DNA of 64,000 nt. It comes from Oxytricha trifallax (Eukaryota > Ciliophora > Spirotrichea > Sporadotrichida > Oxytrichidae). The stretch lies in contig ARYC01000100.1 in the NCBI GenBank assembly GCA_000711775.1, positions 124,001-188,000 of the forward strand, in the 5' to 3' direction. A program made the position numbers and the translations under genes. Under the pieces are notes generated by a model that was not told where the DNA came from, made no database searches, and worked only from the letters and a program-made list of their open reading frames with translations. Below, in pieces: positions 11,561-22,113 of this stretch (the first letter of the stretch is position 1; the number at the start of each line of letters is the position of its first letter).

Positions 11561-11968
11561 TTAATCTTTGGTCCAATCTTTACTTAAGTTGAGTAGTTCA
11601 ATGGAACTTGCTGAACTAGTCATCTATTAGCCCAAAAATATTATAAATAGTAGAGTAGATTTTATTAATTTTTGAATAAATTTCTTAAATCAATAAAAAA
11701 AGAAATACATGATGATTCTTAAAAATAAAATATATCAGTTAGTTAAGCTTTGTTTTTCCATCCTAGTCTTTTGTGAAAAAATTATTATATAATTTTTAAA
11801 ATTATCAATTTATAATTGTAGGTCATAATTCGATAGCAGTATTAATTGCAATAATTTAATTTGATGTAGGCCACAGAATAATTTATAAACTTAAGTTTCT
11901 CTAACTTTACCTACTTTAAAAGGGTTGATTCAAGAGTTTTGTCTTTATAATAGTCCGATTAAGATTCA

Positions 11969-12103
11969 TCATACATAAATATCGCAGTCAGATTTCCAAT
12001 CTAAAAAAATTATATCAAATGAGTGTTTACTTTCTATTTTCTCAGATTTTCGAATTTGCTAATTTCTTTTAGAGTTCCTTCTCTCTGGTATGGATAAATC
12101 CAT
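11969..12103 (-). CDS. Small ORF, 44 codons, possible MDS
   Basis: ATG at 12101-12103 opens MDLSIPERRNSKRNQQ and the frame ends at TGA (11969-11971) after DWKSDCDIYV. The composition is protein-like against an AT-rich background. No family is recognised. Confidence 0.3.
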
Positions 12104-12129
12104 GAATTTATTGTTTTAACTATACAATT

Positions 12130-13190
12130 TATTAAGTTAGAGAACTTATTGTATCAGGCTATAAAAATAGGAAAGCCAATTTCTCCATGTTTTACTAGAA
12201 TGAAGGTTTGTAGGAATTTAAATATATCAATGAAACTTACACTTAGAATTTTTTTCACAATAAAGGTAAAAATTTCAAGTGAATAGAGTCACTTGTCACT
12301 ATTAATTAGTCTGTTATTAATTAGATCGACTGTCTTTAATGCAAATTCATATTCTTTTTTTAATTTAGAATCGATACTTAATCTTTATATATTTTTATCA
12401 GCATACACATTCAGTATTTATGATTTTTATATTTGAGTATTTTTTTTTAATAATACATTTTAATTAAACTAATTCATATCAAAACTTAGAAAGAAAACCT
12501 ATACTTAAAAGTAAGATGCTACATAAATTCATATTAAAGTATAATATTGGTTTTATTATAGCAGTATTTTAGCAGGAATATTTTATTTAGGCAGTTTTAT
12601 ATTTCAATCACTTAATATAAATTCTTTTCTTATTAAAAATTTAAAAGAGATTATTGCTCTAAATTTAAGTTTACAATTAATAATTTAAATTGGCCACTAA
12701 TATCTCATTTCAAGCATGATTTTGGCAGTTAAATTAGTATCTTGTAATATAATGCTATATGTAGGTGAGGTAATTGGTTGTTAATTTAGGGAGGTTATTC
12801 ATAAATTTAATAAGTTCATAATAAATAAATAGGAAAAGCTTCGGTTTTAATTGACGAGGACAAAGTATCTCATTCCTTTAATTATTAGTTTTCTAAGAAA
12901 TTAAAAAATTATAATTCAATTTTAGTATAAAAAGTTGTAATCATATCTAGAAAATAAGCCTAAATTAGTATAGATGCCTTAAAACTAAACGTTGATTTAA
13001 ATACCAATATTGATGAAATATGCAGTTATTTTTCAACAAAAAATTCCTTATTTAGATATGAATGAAGAGGTCTATACTTTCGAGAACTTTTTTCTTACAA
13101 TTTTAAGTTTCAAACATACAAAAGATCGTATATAAAATACTAAGGACTGCTAAATTAGATATAGAAGCGGTAGAAAATTATTAAAAGACA
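12130..13190. other. AT-rich DNA, nothing recognised
   Basis: Only low-complexity AT-rich sequence is seen, with no convincing frame. Confidence 0.5.
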
Positions 13191-13199
13191 TATTAATTA

Positions 13200-13620
13200 G
13201 ATACTTATAAATAATAATTAAATTATAATGGTTAGAATAAACCAATCAGAGTAGTCATTAAGTGAAACATAAGCAATGGACTAGAGTACAAACTTAGCAT
13301 CAAATTTAAAACAAAATATTGTAAATAAAGTTGTATCTTACATTTTCATAAGGTCAGAAAAGATAGGAAATTTTAATTACAAAAATCTCACATTGAAATC
13401 TAGCAGTAGAGCTGGAAGAACTGCTATTGTAATGAAAATAAATGCTAACCTACCCAATAATAATAGTATTTAATATAAGAGTATACTCGCTATATTTAAA
13501 CATTAAGATTAAATTTTATAAATCAATTTTTTACACAGAAATTTATAAAATTGCCTTAATGGAAGTTACAAAAAAATATCAAAGAAAATATTTTTAATAA
13601 ATTAATGAGTACTGTAATAA
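13200..13620 (+). CDS. Coding-like patch, unknown
   Basis: The plus strand reads KVVSYIFIRSEKIGNFNYKN and SSRAGRTAIVMKINANLPN without TGA for about 100 codons. The middle of the frame looks like protein; the ends are Q/N-rich and may be chance. No family is recognised. Confidence 0.3.
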
Positions 13621-13624
13621 TCAA

Positions 13625-14313
13625 TAGTCTAAAACATACATATAAAGGAATCCTCTAAGGGGAGTGATTAACACATTTCGAATAAGTAACTTTCTTAAAA
13701 ATATACTGAATACTAGCAACAAGGTTGACAAAAAGTTATCTTCGCTTGATTATCTTAAAAATACATAAAAAATATAAATGGCACAAATGATAAGATACTT
13801 CCGTCTGAACCTTTAATTATTGCTTTTGCTGGAAATAGCAGATAACTATAAAAAAGGTTATTTTTGAACCAGAGCATAAAAATCAAATAAAGTGCGATAA
13901 TTTAAAAATTCACTCTAAATAAACATATAATAAAAGACAATTAACAAGATGTTAAAAATCATGAAGAAGCGATAAAATATAATTCACCATAATTAAACGA
14001 CAATACATTGTCATATAATGCTCAGGTATCTTTGATAAAATAGTTAGACTCGATAACCCTGACTTTTAAATCATGCACGATTACAGGAGATTGTTTAGAA
14101 AACACTTGAAATATTAAAAAGACCTACAAAGTACATAGAAAAAATATAATACCATATATAACAACCATAAGTTCCCTTGAAATAATTACAGTAAAAAATG
14201 AGTTAATTCAAGTTTCAGAAAGGAAGAGTATAAGAAAGAAAAACAATATTGTTGCAATATAATTGATTTGGTAATTAAAATTATTTTAATTAAAATAATT
14301 AACTAATAAGTTG
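13625..14313. other. AT-rich DNA, nothing recognised
   Basis: No coding frame or element is seen up to the MITE core at 14314. Confidence 0.5.
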
Positions 14314-14451
14314 GTGGCAGTTAACTTTGTTATAGTGAAGATAAAATAGTGTTGCGATAGATAGGTACAGGCAATAGTAAAGTCCAGTTCATTCTGAAAT
14401 TAAATCGAGCAAGTACTATATTGTCTAGGTTTCAACAAAGTTAACAGCCAA
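14314..14451. mobile_element. MITE, copy 1 (GTGGCAGTTAACTTT ends)
   Basis: It begins GTGGCAGTTAACTTTG and ends in the complementary CAAAGTTAACAGCC. The interior shares CAATAGTAAAGTCCA and TACTATATTGTCTAGGTTTC with the copy at 59400-59511. The interior itself is not palindromic, so conservation between copies marks a real small transposon family. Outer flanks are loosely inverted AT-rich sequence. Confidence 0.8.
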
Positions 14452-14841
14452 TAATTTTAGTTATTGCTTATTTAATATTTTAATTTCCTAAATAATTTTA
14501 TACCTACAATAATACCATAACCTAATGTAAATATTTTGATACATAAGGAAAGGAGAATATCAAGAAAAGCCAAATTTAAACGGAGGATGAAGAGTTACTA
14601 GAAAGAAAAGGTAACAAACTGAATTTTCTCGTAATAAAACTAAATAGTGTTATTAAATATTCTAATCAACCATTAAAATATTCAACATGTTTTTATTTAT
14701 ATTTTAATATAAACAAAGAGTAAACATTGAAAAAATAAAATCTTAATTATAATTTATAATTAAAAGAATTCAAAACAAATGGAAGAAATGAAAAATAAAT
14801 GTACGACAAATTTATTTATTGCTATTAATCGAATTACTAGC

Positions 14842-15461
14842 TTTTCTCACTAATCAAACTACTTCAACCTGATGCTCTTTAAAATACTTGCCTCGTTTGA
14901 TCTAATCTGCCTACGGCTTGATAGTAGTGGTGTACCAGCAATGAAGCTTGTCCGTCTCCAAGGTATCGCACTGCTTTATGAGGAAGGTGAGGATCTTCTC
15001 TGTAAGCAGGGGACACTTGGCATAGATCTTCCTGAGGAATGTAAGCAGTCAATCTTCGTAGTTCTCGATCAGAAGTTGCAGTCTGTCCTGTATCTCCTGG
15101 ATCTTCGACTGAGGGATGGTCTTCTTGTAGGCGGCGGGGTTGTTCCTCTTGAATGAGCGATCGATGTCCTGCTTGAAATGTTGGAGATCTGAGCGAGCTC
15201 CGGTTATAATCTGCCAGTGCCATGCCATAAGTACTTTAGCCTCGTGAACTGCGGGTGCATCTGATTTTCTTATGGCTTCGTTGACCCTAGGTAGCTCTGG
15301 AAAAGACTCGAGGTGATAACGATACTCGTGAATAAGTGTAAGCTGATTTTTATTTGGAGAAGGGACTGCTTGAGCTTGGCCTCTTACGGGAGCTGGTGGT
15401 CTTGTCATCCTCTGAATACTGCTGCTCTGGGGATTTTAGTGCCATGTTTTCTCTAATCAAA
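14842..15461. repeat. Direct repeat flanking the GC-rich ORF
   Basis: TTTTCTCACTAATCAAA (14842-14858) and TTTTCTCTAATCAAA (15447-15461) lie on the same strand at the two GC transitions. This could be an MDS pointer pair or a target-site duplication. Confidence 0.4.
14854..15408 (-). CDS. GC-rich ORF, alpha-helical protein, one in-frame TGA
   Basis: From ATG 15406-15408 the frame reads HEYRYHLESFPELPRVNEAI, AVHEAKVLMAWHWQIITGAR and KIQEIQDRLQLLIENYED, with none of the three stop codons for 119 codons at near 48% GC. TGA at 15049-15051 follows. The same frame then continues LLTFLRKIYAKCPLLTEKIL to TGA at 14854, so the TGA is probably a mutation within a longer protein. An overlapping frame from ATG 15445 is also open but has shadow-like composition. 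No family is recognised. GC is far above that of the neighbours, which suggests recent acquisition or a different mutational history. Confidence 0.5.
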
Positions 15462-15549
15462 TTTAAATGTTTAAATTAATATATTACAAATAATCGTTAA
15501 TTTAGTTTAATTAAGGGGTTTTCTTTTTGATATTTCTGATTAATAATAT

Positions 15550-16930
15550 TAACCTTAAATTTTCCATATAGGGGTTTTGATAAGAACAGTATTGCGAACG
15601 AATGCAAAAAGGAATTTTTGATTGAGGGGCTGACAGGAGCAACACGCGATTCTCCACTTTCATATCTACGGAGGTGGAACGTCCGATTCAGTCATCTACC
15701 GCAGGAGCCAAGATAATCTAGGATCTTAATGGGGGTGGAAATGCCGGACTGAACTTTGAAAATCTTAAACCCCAAATATACTTGGGGCTAGGTGCGTAAT
15801 GTACTCGCGCTTGCTTCCTATAGGTGTTACGAAAAGGGATATTACTTAGTGGCGTTGGCTGATTCTCCTCAAGGCTAGATGAATTCCTCTGGACAGCAGT
15901 GTATTCGCCTTTGCGGATTCTCATCTATTCGTAAAGTAATTCAATTGTGTAATTAATCCTGCTAGTAGTCTGCAGGAGGAGTCTTGAGCGGCCTCAATAT
16001 CTGCTAATGAGGAAGGATCAGTGAAGCTAGAGTGTAGACAGTATTACCATAGTTGCTCATGATGAATGCTGTAATAATATTATCTTCAACATCGCTGTTA
16101 GGGAAGTTAGTTGTTGATATTCAAACAAGTCAGCTAGGATATTGACAGTCTAGGAAATGTGATGCATGCTCCAGTCAATCACGACACATTCATCGGCTTG
16201 AGGGAATGCAGTTGTGTCTTCTATGAGGACGGAACCTAACTTGGAGTAGGTCATAGCAACATATGAAGTTAATTGGACATCTCCAGAAGTTTGGTCGGAG
16301 AATCAGTAAGGATCTTGGCCCAGAGTACTTGTTAGACCGGCTAAATCAGGTGTCCAAACTCCAAGTTCAGGCAGATTTTCTCCACATCCTCCACTAGGCT
16401 TAGCTGAGGGCATCGTCTCCATTTGATCACTTATATCAAGTTCTTTTGCCCTCCCAGTAATGGTATTAGTAGTTGCAGATGTGCTATTATACTATTAAGG
16501 CTCTAATCTTGGGCGTGTTTGACCTATTATGGAGTATCGCTCTCTATCTTAAAGTCTGATCCATCGTTTCATCTTTGTACCCCTCGTAAATGTAGGTTCC
16601 TCTCTGCCGATAAAGATAGCTTTGTAACGGAGGCGCTCATCTCAATGCTGTGGTCTACGATCTTCTTTTGGTAAGTGGTGAAATATTTTCGCCGAATATA
16701 ATGGCCACCACCTCGTGAATCTCCTTCTTTGATCTCTTCCCAACGGTCATTATGTCTAGGAGACAGCAGTCTGTCCTAGAAGATGGTGGCGTTCGAGAAT
16801 GTGAGTGGGCGCGAAGTACGCCTGCATGTTGGGAAGAGCTACTGCATTTCCAGCTCGGCTATCTAGGAAGAGAGGAAAGGTATAATGTTGCATGAGACTC
16901 TGTTGTCAGGGCTAAACATGTATATTGTGT
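15550..16930 (-). other. GC-rich island, broken coding-like sequence, unknown origin
   Basis: GC is well above the flanks on both sides. On the minus strand, ATG 16893 opens MQHYTFPLFLDSRAGNAVAL. Further pieces read RYKAIFIGREEPTFTRGTK, TSYVAMTYSKLGSVLIEDTT, ADECVVIDWSMHHIS, SDVEDNIITAFIMSNYGNT and SSLADIEAAQDSSC in changing frames. All three stop codons occur in these frames at about the chance rate, so coding is unproven. It follows the previous GC-rich ORF on the same strand. A decayed foreign (viral or retroelement) insert is possible; I recognise no domain. Confidence 0.35.
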
Positions 16931-17744
16931 GTGATGGGTTTTATTATAATAATTAGTAGATGATATAAGGAATAAAATTTAACTCAATTAACTCATTAAA
17001 TTTTGTAGCATTTTGTTTTATAAAGACTCACCTATATATATTGTACCTTTGTTAATTATTAAAAAGCTACCAAATATTCTATTATAATTAAAAGACTAAT
17101 TAATTAAAATTAAAATTAAAAATTAGCAATTTCCTAATCGCTTATAAATTTACTCTTTTATTTATTTAATTAATCTATATCATTTAACTAGTCAAATAAA
17201 TTTTTGAAAAAAATTAAATTAATCTAGAGATAGAAATGAATTAAACTAATAAACTTTTTCATCATTAAGATCTCAATTGATTAATATTGTGAAATATTTA
17301 ATGTTGGAATTTCACTCAAAAAATTTATAAATTGAAAATTATTTAATGATTTAGAATTAACATATCAGTATATAAAAGCTTTTATTTCAAATCTTACGCC
17401 TATATTAAGTATAAATCTTTCGTAATTAAGATTAAAAATTTATAAAGGGTTAATTAATAATTAAATCTAACAAAAGATAATAATATGAGAAAGGGTTAAA
17501 TATAGCTTAAAAATCATGCGTTTACAGGAGTCAAATAGGAAATAATTAAGAACTAGTTTTAAAGTCTTGTTAAAATTAAAAAAATATTAATGAAAAAATT
17601 AGTATCTAGCTCCAAACTGTTTATTCATTTTGGAGAATCATCAGGATGAACTATAGAAAATTTTCATCATTATTGATGACTATTTTCCTATTGCTCAGCT
17701 TCTTTTAATGCCAATCTCACGTCTCTCTAATTTTTTGTGCTACT
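16931..17744. other. AT-rich DNA with one tiny coding-like patch
   Basis: It is mostly low-complexity. The last 150 bp (about 17595-17744) are less AT-rich, and the minus strand reads RDVRLALKEAEQQENSH before TGA; too short to call. Confidence 0.35.
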
Positions 17745-18853
17745 AGTGAGTAAAAATAAAAGTATTTACCAAGAATGAGAGAATAATCAACTTTCTGTCT
17801 ATAGTATTTATATATATAAATAAATCGCACTACAACTTAATTGCTATATTTTTATGAATAGAGAGGGAATAAATAATTAAATTGAAATTATTTGAATTCT
17901 ATTGATAATATGTGATTTCAATTATATAAAACGACATATAGATTTTATTAATGATAAAATACGAAACAATAGGAAAAACAAAACATTTTTAAAATCAAAA
18001 CAGCCATTAATTGAATATATGTAAAATAAATTTCAACATATAGTTATAAAATAAGCAAAAAACTATATTTTTACTAAACACTCTCATTATTTGTATTTGA
18101 ATGCTTATTTTTGGTTTAATTTTTGTTTATTTTAGAGTTAATTTTGATTATTACTTGCATCATTTTAATACAGATATATTAAGGTAGTAGTAATTCCTAG
18201 TATATTCTTAATCAATTCTCTATACTGTAATCCTATTAAATTTGAGAAGCGCTGATTGCAAATTCTATTTTGAAATTAGAATGAATTACTTTAATTTTAA
18301 TATCCTAGTGTTTATGTTAAGATGTATGTTGTCTAAAAAAGAAAAATTTACAATACTAATATGCTTGCTTAATTATTTTTTTAAGTAAATTGCTACTTAG
18401 ATTTAAGAGGTTTTAGAGATTCCATTTTATTTTTCCTTAATTTTAAGTATATTTATAAATATATAATTTTATTAAGTTATTTAATTGTTAGTCACAAAAA
18501 TTTAAATTCAAAAATTAATGATCAATAGTAAACTATAAAGCATTTAATTTTATATATTTTACTTTTTGATAGATTAGTAGAAAGATTAAGTATAATTACA
18601 CAACTATTTTAAACAAATATGAAATATTATCAATCATTAATAAAATCTAAATGTCGTTTTATATAATAGAAATCACATATTATCAATAGAATTCAAATAA
18701 TTTCAATTTAATTATTTATTCCGCCTTTATTCCTAAAAATATAGCAATTAAGTTGTAGTGAGATTTAATTATTTAATAATAAATATATAAATACTATAGA
18801 CAGAAAGTTGATTATTCTCTCATTCTTGGTAAATACTTTTATTTTTACTCACT
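17745..18853. mobile_element. Inverted-repeat element, 1.1 kb, TIRs about 220 bp
   Basis: The left arm 17745-17963 starts AGTGAGTAAAAATAAAAG and the right arm 18629-18853 is its near-complete reverse complement (ends CTTTTATTTTTACTCACT). Both arms share TTACCAAGAATGAGAGAATA and ATCAACTTTCTGTCTATAG. The 665-bp interior is AT-rich without a recognisable gene. A non-autonomous DNA transposon or foldback element fits. Confidence 0.8.
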
Positions 18854-18891
18854 CATGTTATCTAATAAGTTATATGACTTTATTTATTTAA

Positions 18892-19300
18892 TCAAATTTA
18901 TTATTATTTTATTAATTAGTTTTCAATCAACTCATAGTCAATACCATCCACCGAGTTTCCAAACATATCTTATCCTGGAATTTTGATATGAGCTCTGGGG
19001 AAAATTTCAAGATTTAGTCTATCAAGCACCATTTGTTGAATAAAGTCGTAGATCTCCTTTAGCTTCGGTAAGTGCTTTCCTATGGGAGCTATCAATACGC
19101 TGACTACTTGCATATAATGGAACGTGTCAGAAATATCGCCCTTAGTTGCTATTTTTATGAATTCTTCATTTGCATGTGCAGTATTTCACCCTTGTCCATA
19201 GTGAAGTTTGCCATTCTTTGTAATTTTGACCCATTCTCTTTTATCAAATTCCCTGTAACCATGCTTTTCTAGGAACATCTCGGCAAACTTTAAAGGTTTT
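18892..19300 (-). pseudogene. MT-A70 family C-terminal fragment
   Basis: The minus strand reads FLEKHGYREFDKREWVKITK, then NTAHANEEFIKIATKG, LPKLKEIYDFIQQMV and LEIFPRAHIKIPGQDMFGNS, ending IDYELIEN. Order and spacing match the end of MT-A70 domains (G-Y-R, W-V-K, H-x-x-E, K-x-x-E-I-Y, L-E-I-F-x-R-x-H, G-N). The upstream catalytic DPPW segment is absent here. TGA at 19196-19198 interrupts the frame after YGQG. Either this is a dead copy, or it is one MDS of a gene whose other MDSs lie elsewhere with the TGA as a real defect. It ends about 40 bp from the inverted-repeat element at 17745-18853. Confidence 0.7.
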
Positions 19301-19399
19301 AATTTACAATTCACAATAGAGATATAAATGCTAAAAGGCGAAAATTAATAATATAGATATGCAAATTTTATACATATTTCTGCTATATATTAATCAGTC

Positions 19400-19830
19400 T
19401 TATTTAATGTGCTATATTTAATATGAAGAAAAAAAACAAGATTAGTTAGTGAGTAGTTTTCCTTTAATAGGTCTACAGGTAAGCCGGATCCATTGATTAT
19501 ATTTACCCGCGCTACCAGTGTCTCTGTGTTGTGTCTGAGAAATAGACCAAACTATCATCGAATTTCTCTTCATCATCTAGTAAATTGCTGTCTTTATTGG
19601 TAGGCTTAGTGGCTCTTTTAGAGAGTTCTCTTTGCATTCTCACATTTAGTTCTGGGCCTTCTGAGATCTCTGGCGTCTTCACTGATTCCCTCAACTGGGG
19701 GAAGTGTACTAAGCACTTCGGAACCACCCTTTTTCTGCACGTGCGAGTAGTGGTGGTGTCTTCATGGGGGGCCATTCCCTTGCACTCGTTACTTCATCGA
19801 TTCTGCACTGGTTGTTGCTCCATGATTTTG
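19400..19830 (-). CDS. GC-rich ORF upstream of MT-A70 fragment, unknown
   Basis: From ATG 19773-19775 the frame reads MAPHEDTTTTRTCRKRVVPK, CLVHFPQLRESVKTPEISE and DDEEKFDDSLVYFSDTTQRH, then passes a TAG and fades into AT-rich sequence. A short frame MEQQPVQNR just upstream ends in TGA. It is polar and basic with an acidic stretch. It is on the same strand as, and upstream of, the MT-A70 fragment, so it may be the N-terminal MDS of the same gene; that is inference from position only. Confidence 0.4.
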
Positions 19831-19849
19831 TTTGCACATTAAATAAGAC

Positions 19850-20379
19850 TCGTCTGCACATTAAAAAGACTTACAATTCACATTATTAGAACACCCCTCT
19901 CTTGCACAAGTTCAATTGGCATTTTCAAAAATCTTAGTCTGATAGCGTAGTTTAGAATAGTTTTTGCTCGAGTCTCCATATTTGGTCCATCAAAATTATA
20001 TCATAAAGTTAGCCATGATATTCCATCAAGTCTTATCTAATTTTTTCCCACATTTGCAATCTTTAACATCTCTTGAATTTAACCTAGGTTCTGTAAGTAA
20101 GTTTATATGTTATCTTTTTTATAAGTTTATTAATTTTAATCAGCTTATTATAATTTTTTGAGACTCTAATTTTAACTAAAGCAGGACCTTCATAGATACC
20201 CTTCTATGGCTCAGCAGCTTTTTTTTCTTTTTCTTAAAACTACTTCATTTAAATTCTTTAACTGGCATGAGTTTGCATATCTATGGCAATTATTGAGTTT
20301 TGTGAAGAGTTAATTGCAATGTAGGCAAGTTTTGTTGTCTTATATTTATTTCTATCTATCTATCCACCTAATTCTGCTC
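19850..20379. other. AT-rich DNA, no convincing gene
   Basis: The sequence is low-complexity and pyrimidine-rich. A (TCTA)n-like run is at 20350-20362. A second CxxC-containing stretch (CLHCNQLFTKLNNCH) on the minus strand at about 20260-20335 may belong to the finger relic next to it. Confidence 0.4.
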
Positions 20380-20573
20380 TCAATGGTAGCTACTGATGTG
20401 TTTTCGTAGTGCTGCATTAGACTCGTGACTGGAAAGACAGTAATGACAGCTTTAAATTTGATTTTGGTCAATTAGTGGGTACTCTTTAATTTTAATATGA
20501 AATGGTATTATTTAAACTTTTAGTTGTAAATTAAGTTCTTGCACTTTATTGACTTCTTTGCATCAGTTTAGAT
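20380..20573 (-). pseudogene. C2H2 zinc-finger relic
   Basis: The minus strand reads EVNKVQELNLQLKV, then SCHYCLSSHESNAALRKHIS followed by SYH and TGA (20380-20382). The finger fits C-x2-C-x12-H-x4-H exactly. A second Cys-rich stretch follows in another frame. It resembles the finger part of TBE ORFs in type but does not align closely with either TBE copy here. Probably a transposon-gene relic. Confidence 0.5.
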
Positions 20574-21168
20574 ATTTAAAATGAGCACTTGTGGGGAGAA
20601 AAGCTTTTAAAGCATTTTTGTGAGGTGTAAGAGCTTTTGTGAAACATGACATTTGTCGAAGACCCTTCATAGCTTAATAGAAAATCCTGAAATCATTCCA
20701 TCAAAATTGAGCCTAAAAAATAAAGTTTAGACTATGTAGTTATACTTACCAGGAGTCCAAGCTTAGAACATGGCAAGGTTTTGATTTGGAATAAATATTA
20801 ATTTAAATGTAAATTATAAATATTTAGGTTTTAAGGAGGTTTAAAGGGATATCAGGAGCTTTGAAAGCTTATTATTGCTAAAATATATAAAAATAGGAAA
20901 TTTGATAATAAATTAAATAAAGAGATGAAAAAATAATATTATCTGCCAGGTATTAGGAGTATTAGTAAGTTTAATTTGATTTAAATTTAAAATAATTAAT
21001 TAAATCATAATTAAATATATATATATATATATATATATAAATATATATATATATATTATAATTAGTGGTCTAGTGGTCTGGCCATAGTTTTTAGTGGTCT
21101 ACCGGTAAGTATATTAATTATTCATAATTACTTAAATGCATGTGTAGACTACTAATTACTGCACTGTA

Positions 21169-21498
21169 TCACTAGTCATTTCTCCGGCTGTGCTCTGACC
21201 ACTGTCTGACTCTCTCAAATGTCCCCTTCTTCTCTGTTTGATCGGAGTGAAATCTTGCGATCAGGAAGCGGGCGACCATCGGCGCGGTCAAAGGGAATAC
21301 CTCCTCCCCGCTTTGTGTGGGTATTTCGGATTCACTGAGTAGGCATCGAGACTTAAATGCATTGCCATCTTCGGGGTCCATCTTGCCAAAGGGCAGAGTG
21401 TTAGATGTGATTACTATGAAACATCCCGTGTCCTTATAGTCGACGCAGCCGCACTTCTACTCTATGGCCATCTCATCGATCTCCATCAACCGCTTCAT
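21169..21498 (-). CDS. Helicase-like (SF3/AAA+ sensor motif) ORF inside TIR element, partial
   Basis: ATG 21496-21498 to TGA 21169-21171, 109 codons; TAG is read as Gln. It reads MKRLMEIDEMAIEQKCGC, DYKDTGCFIVITSNTLPFGK, then NAFKSRCLLSESE. A hydrophobic strand plus ITSN followed by an F-x-S-R pair resembles motif C/sensor 1 and the arginine region of superfamily 3 or related AAA+ helicases. The Walker A and B parts expected upstream are missing or lie beyond the nested LINE tail in broken frames. The family call is tentative; a Rep-like origin would need a profile search. Confidence 0.45.
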
Positions 21499-21579
21499 CC
21501 CAGTGACTGAGCCTCGCTATTTAACTGGTTATTGAGCCTCGGCACTGCACCCAGAAGTCCGAGCTGTCCTCGTTCTGTA

Positions 21580-21690
21580 CATGTAAGAATAATAATAATA
21601 ATAATAATATTTATTAATCCACATCGGGGGCTCAAAGGCCTCCCGGATGATAGTGAATAATTCACTATATAAGGATCAAGCCCTTTTAGA
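21580..21690 (-). mobile_element. LINE 3' tail nested in TIR element
   Basis: On the minus strand AAAAGGGCTTGATCCTT is followed by GGGAGGCCTTTGAGCCCC, CGATG and a (TTA)n-type tail. The same order (A-run, GGACC/GTCC stem, GGGGGGCTTTAAGCCC, CGATGCGAG, TTTA repeats) ends the element at 52.1-53.7 kb. It is a 5'-truncated insertion of the same retroelement group. Confidence 0.65.
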
Positions 21691-22113
21691 ACTAGTCTGT
21701 TCTTAGGTGTAAACTGAGTCTTCATCTTCTTCTGTAAGAAGAATAAGTGGCGGCTGTGAAACATTACAATTACTGTCCTGAGGAGTCCTCCACTCAGTTA
21801 TGCATTCAATGTAGCCTCTCAGTAAACTGAATGCCCAAGTTGGTGGTCTTCGGCATGTGTCTCCATTATCTTTTTAAATACATTTAAGTAATTATGAATA
21901 ATTAAAATACTTACCGGTAGACCACTAAAAACTATGGCCAGACCACTAGACCACTAACATATATATATATTTAATTATGATTTAATTAATTATTTTAAAT
22001 TTAAATCAAATTATACTTACTAATACTGCTAATTACTGGCAGTTAATAGTACTTCTTCATCTCTTTATTTAATTTATTTCTCAAATTTCCTATTTTTATC
22101 TATTTTAGCAATA

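Larger units (their letters stand above)
20872..22113. mobile_element. Inverted-repeat element carrying GC-rich cargo
   Basis: The left arm 20872-21140 and right arm 21880-22113 are reverse complements over about 230-270 bp. They share GGCCATAGTTTTTAGTGGTC, ACCGGTAAGTAT, an AT run and an outer TTGCTAAAATA end. The 740-bp interior is GC-rich and holds an ORF on the minus strand plus a nested LINE 3' tail. The arms differ by point changes and AT-run length, so the insertion is not recent. Confidence 0.85.

Noticed and set aside
14872..15156. Plus-strand ORF in the GC-rich block
   Set aside because: Antisense shadow of the better minus-strand frame; composition not protein-like.
14879..15445. 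Minus-strand frame from ATG 15445, open for about 190 codons with TAA/TAG as Gln
   Set aside because: Ser/Arg/Gln-biased shadow of the overlapping frame that has no stop of any kind for 119 codons; kept only as a remark.
15550..16930. Specific viral capsid or replicase identity for the GC-rich island
   Set aside because: No domain motif could be recognised, and stop codons occur at about chance frequency in the best frame; left as unknown.
19585..19842. Plus-strand 85-codon ORF
   Set aside because: Antisense of the minus-strand GC-rich ORF with more plausible composition.
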